Source: Kingdonia uniflora
Taxonomy: Eukaryota > Streptophyta > Magnoliopsida > Ranunculales > Circaeasteraceae
Direction: 5' to 3'
Assembly (NCBI GenBank): GCA_014058105.1
Contig: JACGCM010001217.1
Coordinates: 620,001 to 684,000, forward strand
DNA length: 64,000 nt
In this document: positions 35,343-46,124 of the stretch, one piece after another
Position numbering within the stretch: the first letter of the stretch is position 1
Layout: each line of letters begins with the position of its first letter
Made by a program: the position numbers and the translations under genes
Notes under the pieces: model-generated
The model's input: only the letters and a program-made list of their open reading frames with translations
The model's database searches: none
Told to the model about the DNA's origin: nothing

Positions 35343-35818
35343 TATTGCGATCGAGAGAGACTTTGCAGAGAAAACCAAGAACAGCGAAATGAGATGAAAC
35401 AAACGATACTTATTATAACAGAAAAGAGAGAGAGAGACGAGTTTCGCGGTCTTTCGTGGTAAGTAGTGTAGAAAGACTTTATACCCTTCTTTTGTTATTT
35501 ATTTACGATATGGTATGAGAACGTTTGAATTGAGTGGGCAGTTTAGGTACTCAACGTTTAGTCTAGAAAGATCTTAACTTAATCTAGAAGTCTTTACGTG
35601 TTTCAACCAATGGGCTTTATCCACGTGGATTTATTGAAAATAATTTTGGGCAATCCGCGGTATGAAATATTTTTTGTGTAGTTGCTAACAATTAGAGCAT
35701 CTTTAATAGCCCAGTGTGGTCTCGGATAGACCATCAATATCACAAACAACAATAGCGGCAAGGCATTTGCTGAGATAGCTGAACACCTCAACGAGGCCCA
35801 TCTTATCAGATAAGTAGG
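35343..35818. other. BI-1 5' UTR and upstream region up to the Tat element
   Basis: A GA repeat (about 35425-35437) and purine-rich sequence follow the BI-1 start. A MITE-like end word (gagcatctttaatag, 35695) occurs before the Tat LTR. With only about 480 bp to the LTR, the retroelement has landed in or close to the BI-1 promoter. Confidence 0.5.
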
Positions 35819-36371
35819 TGTAATAGCCTAATTTCGTATATCGAACTTAGCCTTTACACCAAAGATATTCAGAGCGTCTATATGAATATTAAACGATTTC
35901 TAGCACAAAGTTTAGCGAGGTTAAAAATCACGACCTCTCTTGAGGATTTAGAAAAAGAGAAGTTTATTGATAGCTGCTAGATATTACAAGAAATGCTCTG
36001 AGTATTTTAGTATAGAGTTTGAGTGAGCATTCATCCGTCGTCTATCTTGGATTCTCTGGTTCTATTTATAGGTCTAATAATATGACCGTTTGACGACCAT
36101 TATTATCTTTAATGATGGACGTTACAATCTGTTTTTGATAATCTTTGATTTGATTGCGTAATGTTCTGATATTTGTTGTTTTGTAACGGCTTTATTGATG
36201 ACGGTGCGTCGGCTTAACTCGAACTGTTGATGTAGAGATCGAAAGTGACGACTAGAACTCTGTAATTGCAATATGTCTTCAATAATGCCACGTGTTATGC
36301 TGATAAGGTCAAGTGGTCGTATGATGGTCGAAGATGAAGTATGAGTCCGAGTTGCGGAATAAGCCACTACA
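35819..36371 (-). repeat. 3' LTR of the Tat-lineage element
   Basis: The plus strand begins TGTAATAGCC at 35819 and ends CCACTACA at 36371, giving TGTARTRGC-like inverted ends. On the minus strand a TATA box (cctataaatag, 36073-36063) lies at a plausible promoter position. It borders the polypurine tract on the right. No second LTR is in the window, so length and borders rest on these signals. Confidence 0.75.
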
Positions 36372-36372
36372 A

Positions 36373-36386
36373 CCGCCCCCTCTCAG
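36373..36386 (-). other. Polypurine tract of the Tat-lineage element
   Basis: The minus strand reads CTGAGAGGGGGCGG, one base before the LTR end. Confidence 0.72.
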
Positions 36387-36572
36387 CCAACAGTACGAGA
36401 AACATTGTGGGCTGTGGGTTGAGAAGCTTGGGAATCATTTCCAAATCATCTTCATAAATATCTGTTTTTGGGTTTTGGGTTTTCTAGAGTCAATGGTTCT
36501 AGTCAATTTTTCTGCATGGGAAATCCTCCTGATGTTGGGAATTTGAAGAGTCGACTTTAATGCTGACCATAG

Positions 36573-36578
36573 TATAAA
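36573..36578 (+). promoter_or_regulatory. Possible TATA box for antisense ORF A
   Basis: TATAAA lies about 105 bp before ATG 36678 and 130 bp before ATG 36708, on the strand opposite to the retroelement genes. Confidence 0.35.
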
Positions 36579-36677
36579 GAGCACTCTGATTGGAGTGTGA
36601 TGAACCAAGTCTTCTTCCCTGAGTTGTTTCTTATGTGTTATGGTTTTTGTACTTGAAACTTTCTGACGGTTGAGAGT

Positions 36678-37016
36678 ATGGTAATGACAAGGCAATAGTC
36701 TCAGAAGGTGAAGATTTGCAAGAAGATGGAAGAATTCCTCGTCAGATACTTTGGTCACCAACCCTTGTACCTGCTGATGCCAATTCCAGTGTCTTCTACA
36801 TTTCACGAGATGTCCTATGAGGAGGTGTTGGAGGCAGAAGACGACCATTTCCAGATGGCGCGTTTTTACTATCAGTTGACATGGGAGGCGGAACATCAAA
36901 ATAGGCTACGATTGCTGGCGGAGGAAGCTATTATAACTGAAGATGAAGCGACAGGCGTTCGTCGAAGGGAATCTCGTCGGTATTCTGCTGGTGAGTGGGT
37001 CCTGTCTAAGAAATAA
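36678..37016 (+). pseudogene. Tat accessory ORF A (antisense, unknown function)
   Basis: A first ATG at 36678 opens M-V-M-T-R-Q and stops at TAG. The main open part runs 36708-37016. It encodes MEEFLVRYFGHQPLY and an acidic helical C-terminal half (EEVLEAEDDHFQMARFYYQL, LRLLAEEA). No known family is recognised. Its layout (MTR start, Ser-Gln-basic, RYFxHxP, acidic helix) resembles ORF B at 38000, suggesting a duplicated small gene. Confidence 0.45.
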
Positions 37017-37917
37017 GGCCCTTCTTCATTCTCTGTCACCAGGGGTGGGGGCTATGGTGAAAGGGACGGTGGTGGATGAGGTTTATCTTCCAGGGACCAT
37101 AGATATTGGCCATGAAGAAGATCCTTCTGCCGGTGCTGTAACTCTTTCGGTGATTTCCAGTTCTCGGGTGTCCCGGTCTATTCGTGCAGGGGATCAGAGT
37201 GTGGAAGTTGCATCAATTTTGCATCTTCTTCCTCGGTGGCTATTGAGAAGTGTGTCGAACTGTGACTTGATGTAGCTTGTAAAGTAATCTGTGAATTGTC
37301 TGAAACACTTGTTATCTGTAAAGTAATATGTAAGAAATATTCGGACTAATGAAACGTCTTCATTCTGTCATGTTGATGCTATGTTTCGAACTTCTCAACT
37401 TATATATGTAGCTTTCTATTTTAAAATAGAAGTCTGTAAATATGTAGGTATGAGGAACATTAGTTTGTTATGGGGTATTGCTGGACAAATCGAACTGTAA
37501 AGATCTCAGTGTGTATATCAGTAAAGGATAATGGAAGTTGAGGTTTAAAAAAAATAAGAGTTCAAAAATGTAAAGAGGTTGTGTGGGAGAGTAAGTAAAC
37601 AATTGGTTTAAGATGATTGATTTAAGGAATGTGTATGTCTACGAGCTACTGAGTCGAACTGACTGGAAAATGTCTAGCCGTATGGAAGTAACTGATATCT
37701 GCCTGTAGGTTCTACCGCTGGACATGCTTGATTTGTATGTTGCGATCTCCATATCTGTGTGAATAAAATCTGAGGATATATTTCCTAACATAGAAAGTCT
37801 GACCTGTCATAATATTTTCTAGCTTCTGTTGATATTTATGTTTCTAAAAATTTGCACAATATATCTTTCAACAAAATCTCTGGGGCGACTTAGATTTTCA
37901 GAGATCTTCATTTTGTT
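37017..37917 (+). other. Region between antisense ORFs A and B
   Basis: AT-rich sequence with a short open frame (36943-37275) of no recognisable type. It probably serves as the 3' region of ORF A and promoter of ORF B. Confidence 0.35.
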
Positions 37918-37926
37918 TATATAAAG
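37918..37926 (+). promoter_or_regulatory. Possible TATA box for antisense ORF B
   Basis: TATATAAAG lies 74 bp upstream of ATG 38000, leaving about 45 bp of leader if transcription starts 30 bp downstream. Confidence 0.5.
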
Positions 37927-37999
37927 TAGTTGTTCTTGGTTCCTATGTCTTGTACCTTCTGTCAGAGTCTATTTTAATGTTGAGTTCGAGTAAGCAATC

Positions 38000-38242
38000 A
38001 TGACGAGAACGCGTTCTCAGCGTGTGCGTCATGCAGTAGAAGGTAGGCTCTATATCAAGGTCCCTGAGCTTCGTGAACGATACTTTCGTCATTTACCTTA
38101 TGATGCTGTGCTACATAAGTGGTCGTTGAAATTAGGTGGTTTAGATGATGAAGGTAGGCGTGCAGAGGTTGATCAATTTTTTTGGTGTGATGTATTTCGT
38201 GAGTTGCTGTTGAATGCCACTTTAGAAGAAGAGGCTGTTTGA
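38000..38242 (+). pseudogene. Tat accessory ORF B (antisense, unknown function)
   Basis: ATG 38000 opens 80 codons: a basic N-terminus MTRTRSQRVRHAVEGRLY, then ELRERYFRHLPYDAVLHKWS, a possible helix DQFFWCDVFRELLLNATLEE, and a TGA at 38240-38242. Reading through that stop continues as an Ala/Glu-rich helix (IARAKLAEEDERA), so the stop is probably a mutation. No known domain is recognised. Confidence 0.5.
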
Positions 38243-38605
38243 GAGATCGCGCGTGCCAAACTTGCTGAAGAAGATGAGAGAGCAGCAGGAGAGGAGATAA
38301 TACCATGTGGTATGGTAAATCATCCGGGTTGTTTGAAATGTAACTATATGTGACTATTATTTTGAATTAGGAGAGGTCGAAAATGAATAAGTAATCAGTT
38401 TTTAATATTCTATTTTTGTACGCTGTTAATTGTAGAACGAGGCAGGTTGATGCTATGAACTGAAATGAATAAGAATAAAGTATTCAGTTTTACTGTTTAT
38501 ATGGCGGATAATGTGGATGACAGCTGTTTGATTTTAACAACTGTGTAGATAGTTTTGAATTTGAATATTGAGTTATTTTAGGAATGTCGTACGATCTTGG
38601 TATAG

Positions 38606-38613
38606 TATAAAAG
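38606..38613 (+). promoter_or_regulatory. Possible TATA box for antisense ORF C
   Basis: TATAAAAG lies 52 bp before ATG 38665, a typical TATA to start-codon spacing for a short leader. Confidence 0.5.
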
Positions 38614-38664
38614 TAAGGTGGTTGGTCGTGTATACTATTTTGGGAAAGAGGGGCAAAATTTTTA

Positions 38665-39042
38665 ATGGCAAACAATAGAGACAGACGTAATGACAGTAGA
38701 CGTTATCACAGAAGTCATGATAATATTGTAAGACGAAAAGACGTGCCTGTAGAGACAGTAGGGGTGACTAACATGTGTCTGAAGGAGCCATCGTTTTGTA
38801 AATCGAGGGAGAGTATAAAAACTCGTATCCGTCTCCCTCATAAATTGTCTATAGTTATAGAAAGAGAAAAAAGTGGTGTAACCCATATCTTCGTAGAGAA
38901 GAGACGCTTGAGTTCTGAGCGTGATTTATTAGGAAAGGCTGTATTTGTTGAGAAAATATTGTTGGATCAACGACAGGAGCGACCAAACTCTATGAAACGT
39001 TCGGGTAAAGCAGAAGATTGCGGTTCTTCGAGTACAGGTTAA
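38665..39042 (+). pseudogene. Tat accessory ORF C: basic Arg-rich protein or N-terminal exon
   Basis: The 125-codon frame starts MANNRDRRNDSRRYHRSHDN and stays strongly basic (RRKD, KRRLSSERD), suggesting a nuclear or nucleic-acid binding segment. It ends SSSTG at a TAA, and GAGTACAG|GTTAAT at its end resembles a splice donor. A plausible acceptor (ctgtag|gtcc) lies near 39374. It could therefore be the first exon of the gene continuing at 39449. No known family is recognised. Confidence 0.45.
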
Positions 39043-39448
39043 TGATAGATGCTTATATTTTGTTTTTGTATGCTGTAATTTGTATTTAATGTTGTATGTT
39101 CATCACTTTTGATTTAGGGAGAACAAAGTTAAGAATCTAGGGGTTTAAAGAGTTTGAGTAATTGTTTGTAATGTTTTGTGGTACACAAGCATTGAGTATA
39201 TGAACAGATTGTAGAGAGAGAAAATATTTTTTTTTGGAGAATTGGAAATGATTGTCTGTTGTTTTGGAAAATAAACGTGTTGACTGGGTAAAAACATGGG
39301 TGGGGTTGTTTTTACTGTGTGTAGGGTGTAACATGTAAAGTAGAGATGATAATAAAATATTTTGTGTATCTGTAGGTCCAGTATGCGTTTAAAACCTATA
39401 AATCCTATGAGTAAATATGTAGTAGCATCAAGTTCATAGAAAACATCA

Positions 39449-40166
39449 TTGTCGGGGAGGGAAGACGATTGTAATGTAATGGAAGAGACTATAGATAAGA
39501 TAGACATTAATGTAGGTGTAGAGATTGTGGAATCCAGTAAAGTTGAGAAAGTTATAGAGAAAGGTGATACAAAAGAGAAAGATAAATTATTTTTTATATA
39601 TCCTGAGGGAGTAGATGTAGGAAAAGAATTTTTGAAATATAAAAAGAAATTACTAGGAGAATGAGGAAATTATATGATGGACCAAGGTCACTGGTTTAGG
39701 GCCTATGTCCCAGGAAGAGGGGATGAGGCGGTATACTATCAAAACCCCTGTTTTGGATAAGTGGAGAAGAGAGAAAGAAATTGGTAAGGATGTTGAAATC
39801 TCGTACTATAATGGTGCTGGGTTGGCAGGCCCGAATGATGGGTTTCTATGTTATCTGAATTAGGTCGTTTATGGCATTAGAATTCCTCTGACCTTCTTTT
39901 AAAAAGAGGTTATGAATGCATTGCAGTGCTGCCCTGCCCAACTGAATGAGAATATGTATGAGATGATGAGGGTATGCGAGACACTAAATGATAAATGGAA
40001 AAGAGAGGAGACTGCCAAACAGTTCGCAGCAGATGATGTCTTGAAATTTTATAAGTATAAGTTCGTCAAAGGTTGTAATATTGGTTACCTGTATAGTGAC
40101 TCATCTAGGCCAAATTTTTTTAACTTTAAATCTGCGGGTAGACCATGGAATGACTACCTGGTATGA
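39449..40166 (+). pseudogene. Tat accessory ORF D: globular domain resembling the plant 'gypsy-type transposon' (Transposase_28) domain
   Basis: An acidic/Lys-rich start (39449-39661) is followed, in the same frame through several stops, by DGFLCYLN, VVYGIRIPLTFF, KEVMNALQCCPAQLNENMYE and FYKYKFVKGCNIGYLY ... GRPWNDYLV (39912-40166). The pattern resembles the Transposase_28-like domain of antisense ORFs in Tat elements. That assignment is from memory and tentative. At least four in-frame stops show decay. Confidence 0.5.
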
Positions 40167-40319
40167 GTAGGGGGCAACTGTATGCAGGTTTCAGATGAAC
40201 CAACGCTCGTCCTGAACTATAAATATTATAATCCGAGTAAGTGACATTTGTCAACTTCGATCAACCATCAGCATGTATTCGAGCTGCTAAACATTATTTT
40301 GTTTCTTGTTTTTGAGGTC

Positions 40320-41407
40320 CCAATCCTGCATCGACGCCTGATAACACCTGCTTGTTCGATTGCGTAGCTCAGGAGAAAGTTGAGTTAAAGCAAGTAATTG
40401 GTGAGTTAGGTATCCAAAGAAATAAGATGGTAGATTTTATAGTGCCTAAAGTTCAGGAAGCTCACGAGAATCGAGCTATGGCTGAGAAGAATGCTTGTTT
40501 GTCTGTTGATGATGTAACTAGTCTTCCTTCGCCTACGCCAAAAAATATGAACGTGAAATGGGCGACGTGGAGGTCATGAAATCCAGCTCTGGGAGCTACG
40601 CCTGCTACTGTGGTGGTGAGCTCAGACAAATAGATAGTTAAACCTACTCCTGGAGATGTGGTAGAGGGGCAAGAGGTGAGTGAAGTTACTCCTTCAGAGG
40701 TGGAGATAAGTTTGTTGAAAAGAAAACGACACGAGGATGAGGGTAGTACTCGTACTAATGCCCAAGCTGTGGCCAAGATAAGGGAACTGGAGCAACAATA
40801 TTTCACAATGGCAGGGATGAATCAACAACAGCTCGATAAAGTGTATCAAGAGCATACATTTGCGGTATGTAGTGAAACTTTGATGTGCTGTATTTGTAAT
40901 ATGATATGTAGTTCTGAACTTGTGTTGTTTTTGTATTGACAACTCTCAATCCTGATGGAGGGGGTGACAAAGTTTATTGGGAAGAGGAGCCAGGAGTTCA
41001 GAGATCTTACTCTGAGGTTGGATGTTTAAACGGCTCGGATGAGGGAGCTCAAATCGGAGCTCGAGATAGAGAAAAAGAAGAAGGTTGAAGATGCAAAGGC
41101 TGCTGAAGAGCGTTATACCAAGCTGTCTGAGCATGATGAGATCATGTCACAAGTATGTACCATCTTGAAGGCGGAAAGAGATTAATTTGTCCAATCATTT
41201 TTTAGCTTTGGGTTGGCTATTGCTGATGTAGAGCTGGGCCAAACTGGAAAATATGATGAGATAATCTTTCCTTCAGATGTAAAAGATGAAGTGGTGGTTG
41301 ATGTTGTTGTTCCAGCCGATATATCTGTTATACCAACTACACCAGCTGTAGCTGCTAACAAGAAAGTGGATCCTGCATCTGAGGTAGAGATTAGCAAGAA
41401 TCTTTAA
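40320..41407 (+). pseudogene. Tat accessory ORF E: Pro/Ser linker and coiled coil
   Basis: A likely acceptor (tttttgag|gtccc, about 40317) follows a donor-like CCGA|GTAAGT near 40228. Coding pieces are 40352-40579 (NRAMAEKNACLSVDDVTSLP), 40658-40868 (VEISLLKRKRHEDEGS with a basic cluster, then KIRELEQQYF), 40953-41155 (FRDLTLRLDV, ELKSELEIEKKKKVEDAKAA coiled coil) and 41213-41407 (SFGLAIADVELGQTGKYDEI, then a Val/Asp/Pro-rich end). Stops at 40577, 40632 and 41028 break it. The composition suggests a structural or DNA-associated protein; its role is unknown. Confidence 0.5.
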
Positions 41408-42060
41408 CCAATATGTGGTAGTCTATTTCAAACTATGCAGTTCGTTTAACTTTTATAGGAATGTACTCTGTATTGTCATAAAATTATTAAGATTGGTAGA
41501 CGCTTTTTAATTTGTTTTGCTTGAATGCCTGTATGATAATAAGATATTTGTAATATGTGTAGGAGGTAGAGCGGTTGAGAAAAACTTAAAACTGAATATG
41601 AGATAAGACAATTTAAGTCAAATTCGAAGATTTTTTTTAAAGAGTTATACGATTTTCAATGTAGATATGCTAAGATAAAAATATAAAGGGATGAGGTTTT
41701 AAGAAAGGAAGAAGAAATGGGGGTGTTAATACGAAAACTGAAAGAGTTGACCTGTTTCAATGACCCAAGTGATAAGGCTAGATGTCAAACACTGTTAATA
41801 GCGCTGACATTGTATTTTGAGGTCGAAGTAGATAGTGAACGGGGTTTAAAAGAAGCTTATATATAGAGCTTTTGAAAGAAAAGAGTGTAGTTCCTGACCC
41901 AGCTTGAGTAATATTTTTAGCCCAAGAAGCACGTAATCATCATAGTTTATAGGCAAGAAAATGCTCAGCTCGAGCTGGTATTTCTGTTATATGGGGTGAT
42001 ATAGGACCTTTACATGATGTTTTTGGATTTATGTAGGATTAGAAGGTAATGAGAATTGTA
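41408..42060 (+). other. Spacer between accessory ORFs E and F
   Basis: AT-rich, with broken coding-like text (for example LKEAYI near 41850 and a TATATATAG at 41857-41865). No intact frame above 50 codons is present. Confidence 0.35.
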
Positions 42061-42950
42061 TTTTTTAGGATAAGAAAATAGCAAATAGAGGTTCTACAAA
42101 AGTTAGAGAGTGAGATGAAGGAGTTGCAAGATGTATTGTCGCAACATATGGAGCAAAAAATGTCTTTAGCGAGTCAATTGTCGGAAGAAGTAACTGCTCG
42201 AAAGAAAATGGAAGGTGATATGAGGGCGTTAGGTTCATTGCAAAAAGACACGTGCAAGCGTTTGCACAAGGCACATATGCAGTTGAAGGAGTATTTATAT
42301 CCATCACGAGCAAAAGTTGCAGCTCGAACGGAGCATGAGCGTTATATAGAAAGTGTGATTGATTTTTATGGAGGAGAGCTGGAGAGGGTAGAGAGCGAAT
42401 TTAACAAGTTCATAACGGAGTGTAGGAAGGATTTTGATGTGGAAAATGCAAAGGCTAAAAATATGTGGTTTACCAAAGATTTACCAAAGATGAGGAGGAA
42501 AATGTTGTTGAAAAACCCATTCCTAGAGTGAGGGAATTGTTGTCAGAAGAGGATAAGGAAGAGGTCGAGATCCTGATACCCTGATCGTGATGAAAGCAAT
42601 GCCAACAGGAGGTGGTAACCTTTATAGCTCCTATAGATGCTCAAGTAAAGAATTTAAAGAGTTCGAGAGACAAGGGACAATCCTCTTGTCGCTCAAAAAA
42701 GAGAAAGTAGATTAGTTCAATTACGTACTGAATTGGCATATGTATTAGATCTTTGTACACTGTTTTGATGAAATTTGTTCTCTGTGATGATTATATAAAT
42801 AGAGCGATGTATCGATATTACTCAAATATTATGTTCTTGAGTAAACTTGTTTACTGTAATATGTAATCTGTTTGAATACGTAAATGAGTAGTGATGTGAA
42901 TGTTAACTATTGTTATAGGGTGAACTGGCAGAGGTACAGAAGTAGTGTGA

Positions 42951-42953
42951 AGA
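42951..42953. repeat. Left target-site duplication of the CACTA-type element (AGA)
   Basis: AGA at 42951-42953 is repeated at 49271-49273. Three-base duplications are the rule for CACTA elements. Confidence 0.75.
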
Positions 42954-42976
42954 TACTACAACAAATACAGGTTTTA

Positions 42977-43310
42977 CGTCATTAAAAAAATGACGTAAAA
43001 GGGATTTAACGTCATTTGTAGAAATGACGTCGAAGGCAATAACGTGGAAAGGTAGGGACTAACAACGTCATTAAATAAGTGACGAGAAAAGCTAAGCACT
43101 AACATCATTAATTAAGTGGCGTAAATGAACTCTTAAAAATGACGTTATTGATGTTTAATTCCAGTGGCCGACCGGCTAATTTATTCTATTGAAGTCACTA
43201 AATAACGTCATTAAAAAATGACGTAGTTGAACTATTTTAACGTCATATTTGAAGTGACGTGGTAGCGTTTTCATATATCAACAATGACATTTTTAAAATG
43301 ATGTTAATAC
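42977..43310. repeat. Subterminal ACGTCATT / AATGACGT array of the CACTA-type element
   Basis: About a dozen copies of acgtcatt or its complement aatgacgt occur, several as closely spaced inverted pairs (for example acgtcattaaaaaaatgacgt at 42977). The opposite end holds weaker copies. Confidence 0.85.
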
Positions 43311-44780
43311 CTCAAAAAATACAAAAAAAAATTAAAAATTAAAAATCAAATATTGTCAATTCACTGCCTTGTCTTCCTCTCTACAAGACCACCATCATAT
43401 TCTACAAAAAGGTAAAATATTTGGCTAAATCATATTACTTTCATTCAATACAATGTGTTCGAACTTAATCACTTCATTATTTGAATTACAGAGCTAAATC
43501 ACTGGTAAACTTAATCAATGCAAAAAAAACCCATAAAGAAGGGTCTAAGATGTTTCACTGCCAGAATGTTTAGAGCCTTTGAGTGCCTTTGTATGTTTCT
43601 ATTAATCTGGATCAATTTGTAAACCTGTCAAACCATACAAATTAAGCATTAGTTTTGTAAATGTGAGTAACACAATAAGATGCTTACAACTGTAAAAGAA
43701 AAGAAAATAAAAGAAAAGAATACTGAACAAGAAAGACTTATAATTATTTCAAGAGTAATATCATATATTATAATTATTTTAACAAGATACATATAGATAG
43801 ACCTTTTATGGTTCAAATTGTGCCAGAGTTGCAGTTATTTGTGATTGAAGCACGATTTACATATGTGATACGCCCAATGCCGATGCTTAATGATGTCGTA
43901 CAAAATATCAATGTTTTACGATACATATTGGTTTTATGTTTTATTACAGACATAACGCTACGAGCCTACAAGTCAAGTGATCCATACACGACGGTTACAA
44001 CCTTTTTGGAAAAACTTTATAATTATCATTTAAAATGAAATTTACTGTTTAATGTGCCGCAGTATCTTGATAGTAAAGGAGCTATGGCAAGATCAAATCA
44101 ATTGGTGTGTGGAACCAGGAGCATGCGCCTATTGATACTATAAAGTATGTTACCTCGTTTTAGATATTTTTACTCTCTTCTTAGCCACTAGTATTTATTT
44201 ATTTTTGTGCTGGTCTTAATGAATGAAGGTTTTTACAAATTAATGGTTTTGCAGCTTGCAATGCTATACAATAATGAAAAGAAGTAGGGCGTATAGTGAG
44301 ATTAGGAGCATCATACGCCACATCCTAAGTATATGCTCTAAGAACATGAAAAGGACAATTATAAATGTACGTAATTTATATCTATGCTACTATAGGTTAA
44401 ATACTTTAAATAGTTTGCACCAGGGTTAAGGTAGTTTCAAGTAAGCAAAGTTCAGTAACACCATTAAATGCACCAGTTGTAACTTGTAACTAACTTGTAA
44501 GTACGGTAATTTAGAAATTTTTGTGTCCATATCTTTCTGAGAGAGCCATATTGGATATTACTCGTAAGACTTGAAGAAAACACATGGATTTTCTTATACT
44601 GCCCCAAAAAGGATTTAATTTAAATAAGTTCAAGACTAGTGTTTAATCTGTTAAAACTATATAGATCGCATTCCTTTTAGGTTTATATTATATGAATCTA
44701 AGATGACAAAAGTCAAAAAGTTAACTTTTTATACGAAAACTACAAATCTAAGAAATGAATTGGAATGTAAAATCAAAGTT
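43311..44780. other. CACTA-type element interior, left part
   Basis: AT-rich; a 76-codon open frame (43808-44038) has no recognisable domain. Words at 44547-44572 and 44583-44603 recur at 46079-46124, flanking the captured ALDH7 segment. Confidence 0.4.
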
Positions 44781-46081
44781 ACCATGTTGAGCGACACATA
44801 TATTGTTTCCAAGAGTCACTTCCCGCTTCACAACCACCTCCAGTAGCCTTTTCCCCACCAAAAGTGCTGCCAATTTCAGCACCACTTGTAGGAATGTTTA
44901 CATTCACAATTCCACAGTCACTTCTATGTGGCCTGCATTATACTCAACATGCATGAGAAAATTCTATAATGGAATGGTGATTTTTAAACAGAAACACAAC
45001 AAATCATCATGTAACATAGACAAATGTAACGAATGGTTAATCTTTACATCTATTAGTTGAAAGGAAAAAAAAAGAACTTATTAACTGAAATGAGTAACTG
45101 ATCTCTAATACTCACTCAAGCCATTTGAAGATAATATCAGGTCTGCCTATAAATATGGAACTACTCAATCCTTGTGGTACAGAGTTGTTTATTTCAATGG
45201 CTTCTTTTAGATTCTGCAAAAATAGTTCATAATTTCTTTAATTGAAGAGTTTATGACTTTGACGGTGTAGAAACAGTATTGTACTCTCACATTCATGAAT
45301 CTAGTACCTGAAATTTCATAACGTAGAGAACTAGCCTAAAAAATTATTCTTTTACCACAGCTGCATTTGGAGATATCTCAACTATTGTGGAATTAACAAA
45401 ATTTCCCTCCAATTCTCTAGCCTATCCCACTATACGGATCTTCCCTCCCTGCACAAAAAATAGCTAGCAACTTCAGTTTTAGATCACAGTTATTAATGAG
45501 AGAATTTTGCATTAGTTATTGGTTCTGGACAAATTTAGAAACTAGGAGCCGGGGGAGATCACCCAAGAGCATATAAGAGTTATGCAGATCTTCTCAAGTG
45601 CATTGAAAAGTTGAGGGACTAGAACACATGAAATAGAATACATGCCAGAGATTTTATAATTTCGATTCCTTTCTCGAAGTTTTCCCTTGAAGTACGAGTA
45701 TGTAGTGGCCCTAAAAGAGTACCCTTCTCTAAAGGATCCCCTATTGTAACTTGTTTGTAAACTTCAATAATTGTTTAGTTATACTCGACCAAAAGATCGA
45801 GGTTTACAGGCTTTGAAAAAATTGGGCTGCTGGCCATGATCAGGTTACTCTACACAGTGACCCAACTATTGGAATAACTTTTGCAAGTAGAAGTACGATA
45901 AATAATATATTACCAGCCTACAACATGTTGTGCAGCGCTGTCCAGCAGTACCAACAACAACAAATAAAACAGAGCGAACAACTAGCTTGATGTCAGCATC
46001 ATCCATGATAATTATGGCATTGTTCCCACTTAATTCAAGCAAGCATTTCCCAAACCTTTCGTTTACCATTTGTTGAACCAT
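44781..46081 (-). pseudogene. ALDH7B: Captured fragment of an ALDH7 (antiquitin-type aldehyde dehydrogenase) gene
   Basis: Five exon-like blocks on the minus strand lie in the parental order. 46081-45914 carries [20 protein letters not shown] and [11 protein letters not shown], with the catalytic Cys, and ends at a GT donor. About 45800-45650 carries GDPLEKGTLLGPLHTR. About 45450-45352 carries EGNFVNSTIVEISPNAAVV. About 45215-45117 carries EINNSVPQGLSSSIF. 44935-44781 carries [19 protein letters not shown] and [10 protein letters not shown], also ending at a donor-like GTAAC. Introns are kept, so capture was at DNA level. The N-terminal half and extreme C-terminus are missing and there are stops (about 45430, 45790). 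The parent enzyme oxidises aminoadipate semialdehyde and other aldehydes. Confidence 0.88.
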
Positions 46082-46124
46082 GGATTTTCTTATACTACCA
46101 TATTGGATATTACTTATAAGACTC

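Noticed and set aside
39145..39507. 120-codon minus-strand frame within the Tat element
   Set aside because: AT-rich, Leu/Tyr/Ser/Phe-heavy reading opposite ORF D with no domain; regarded as chance.
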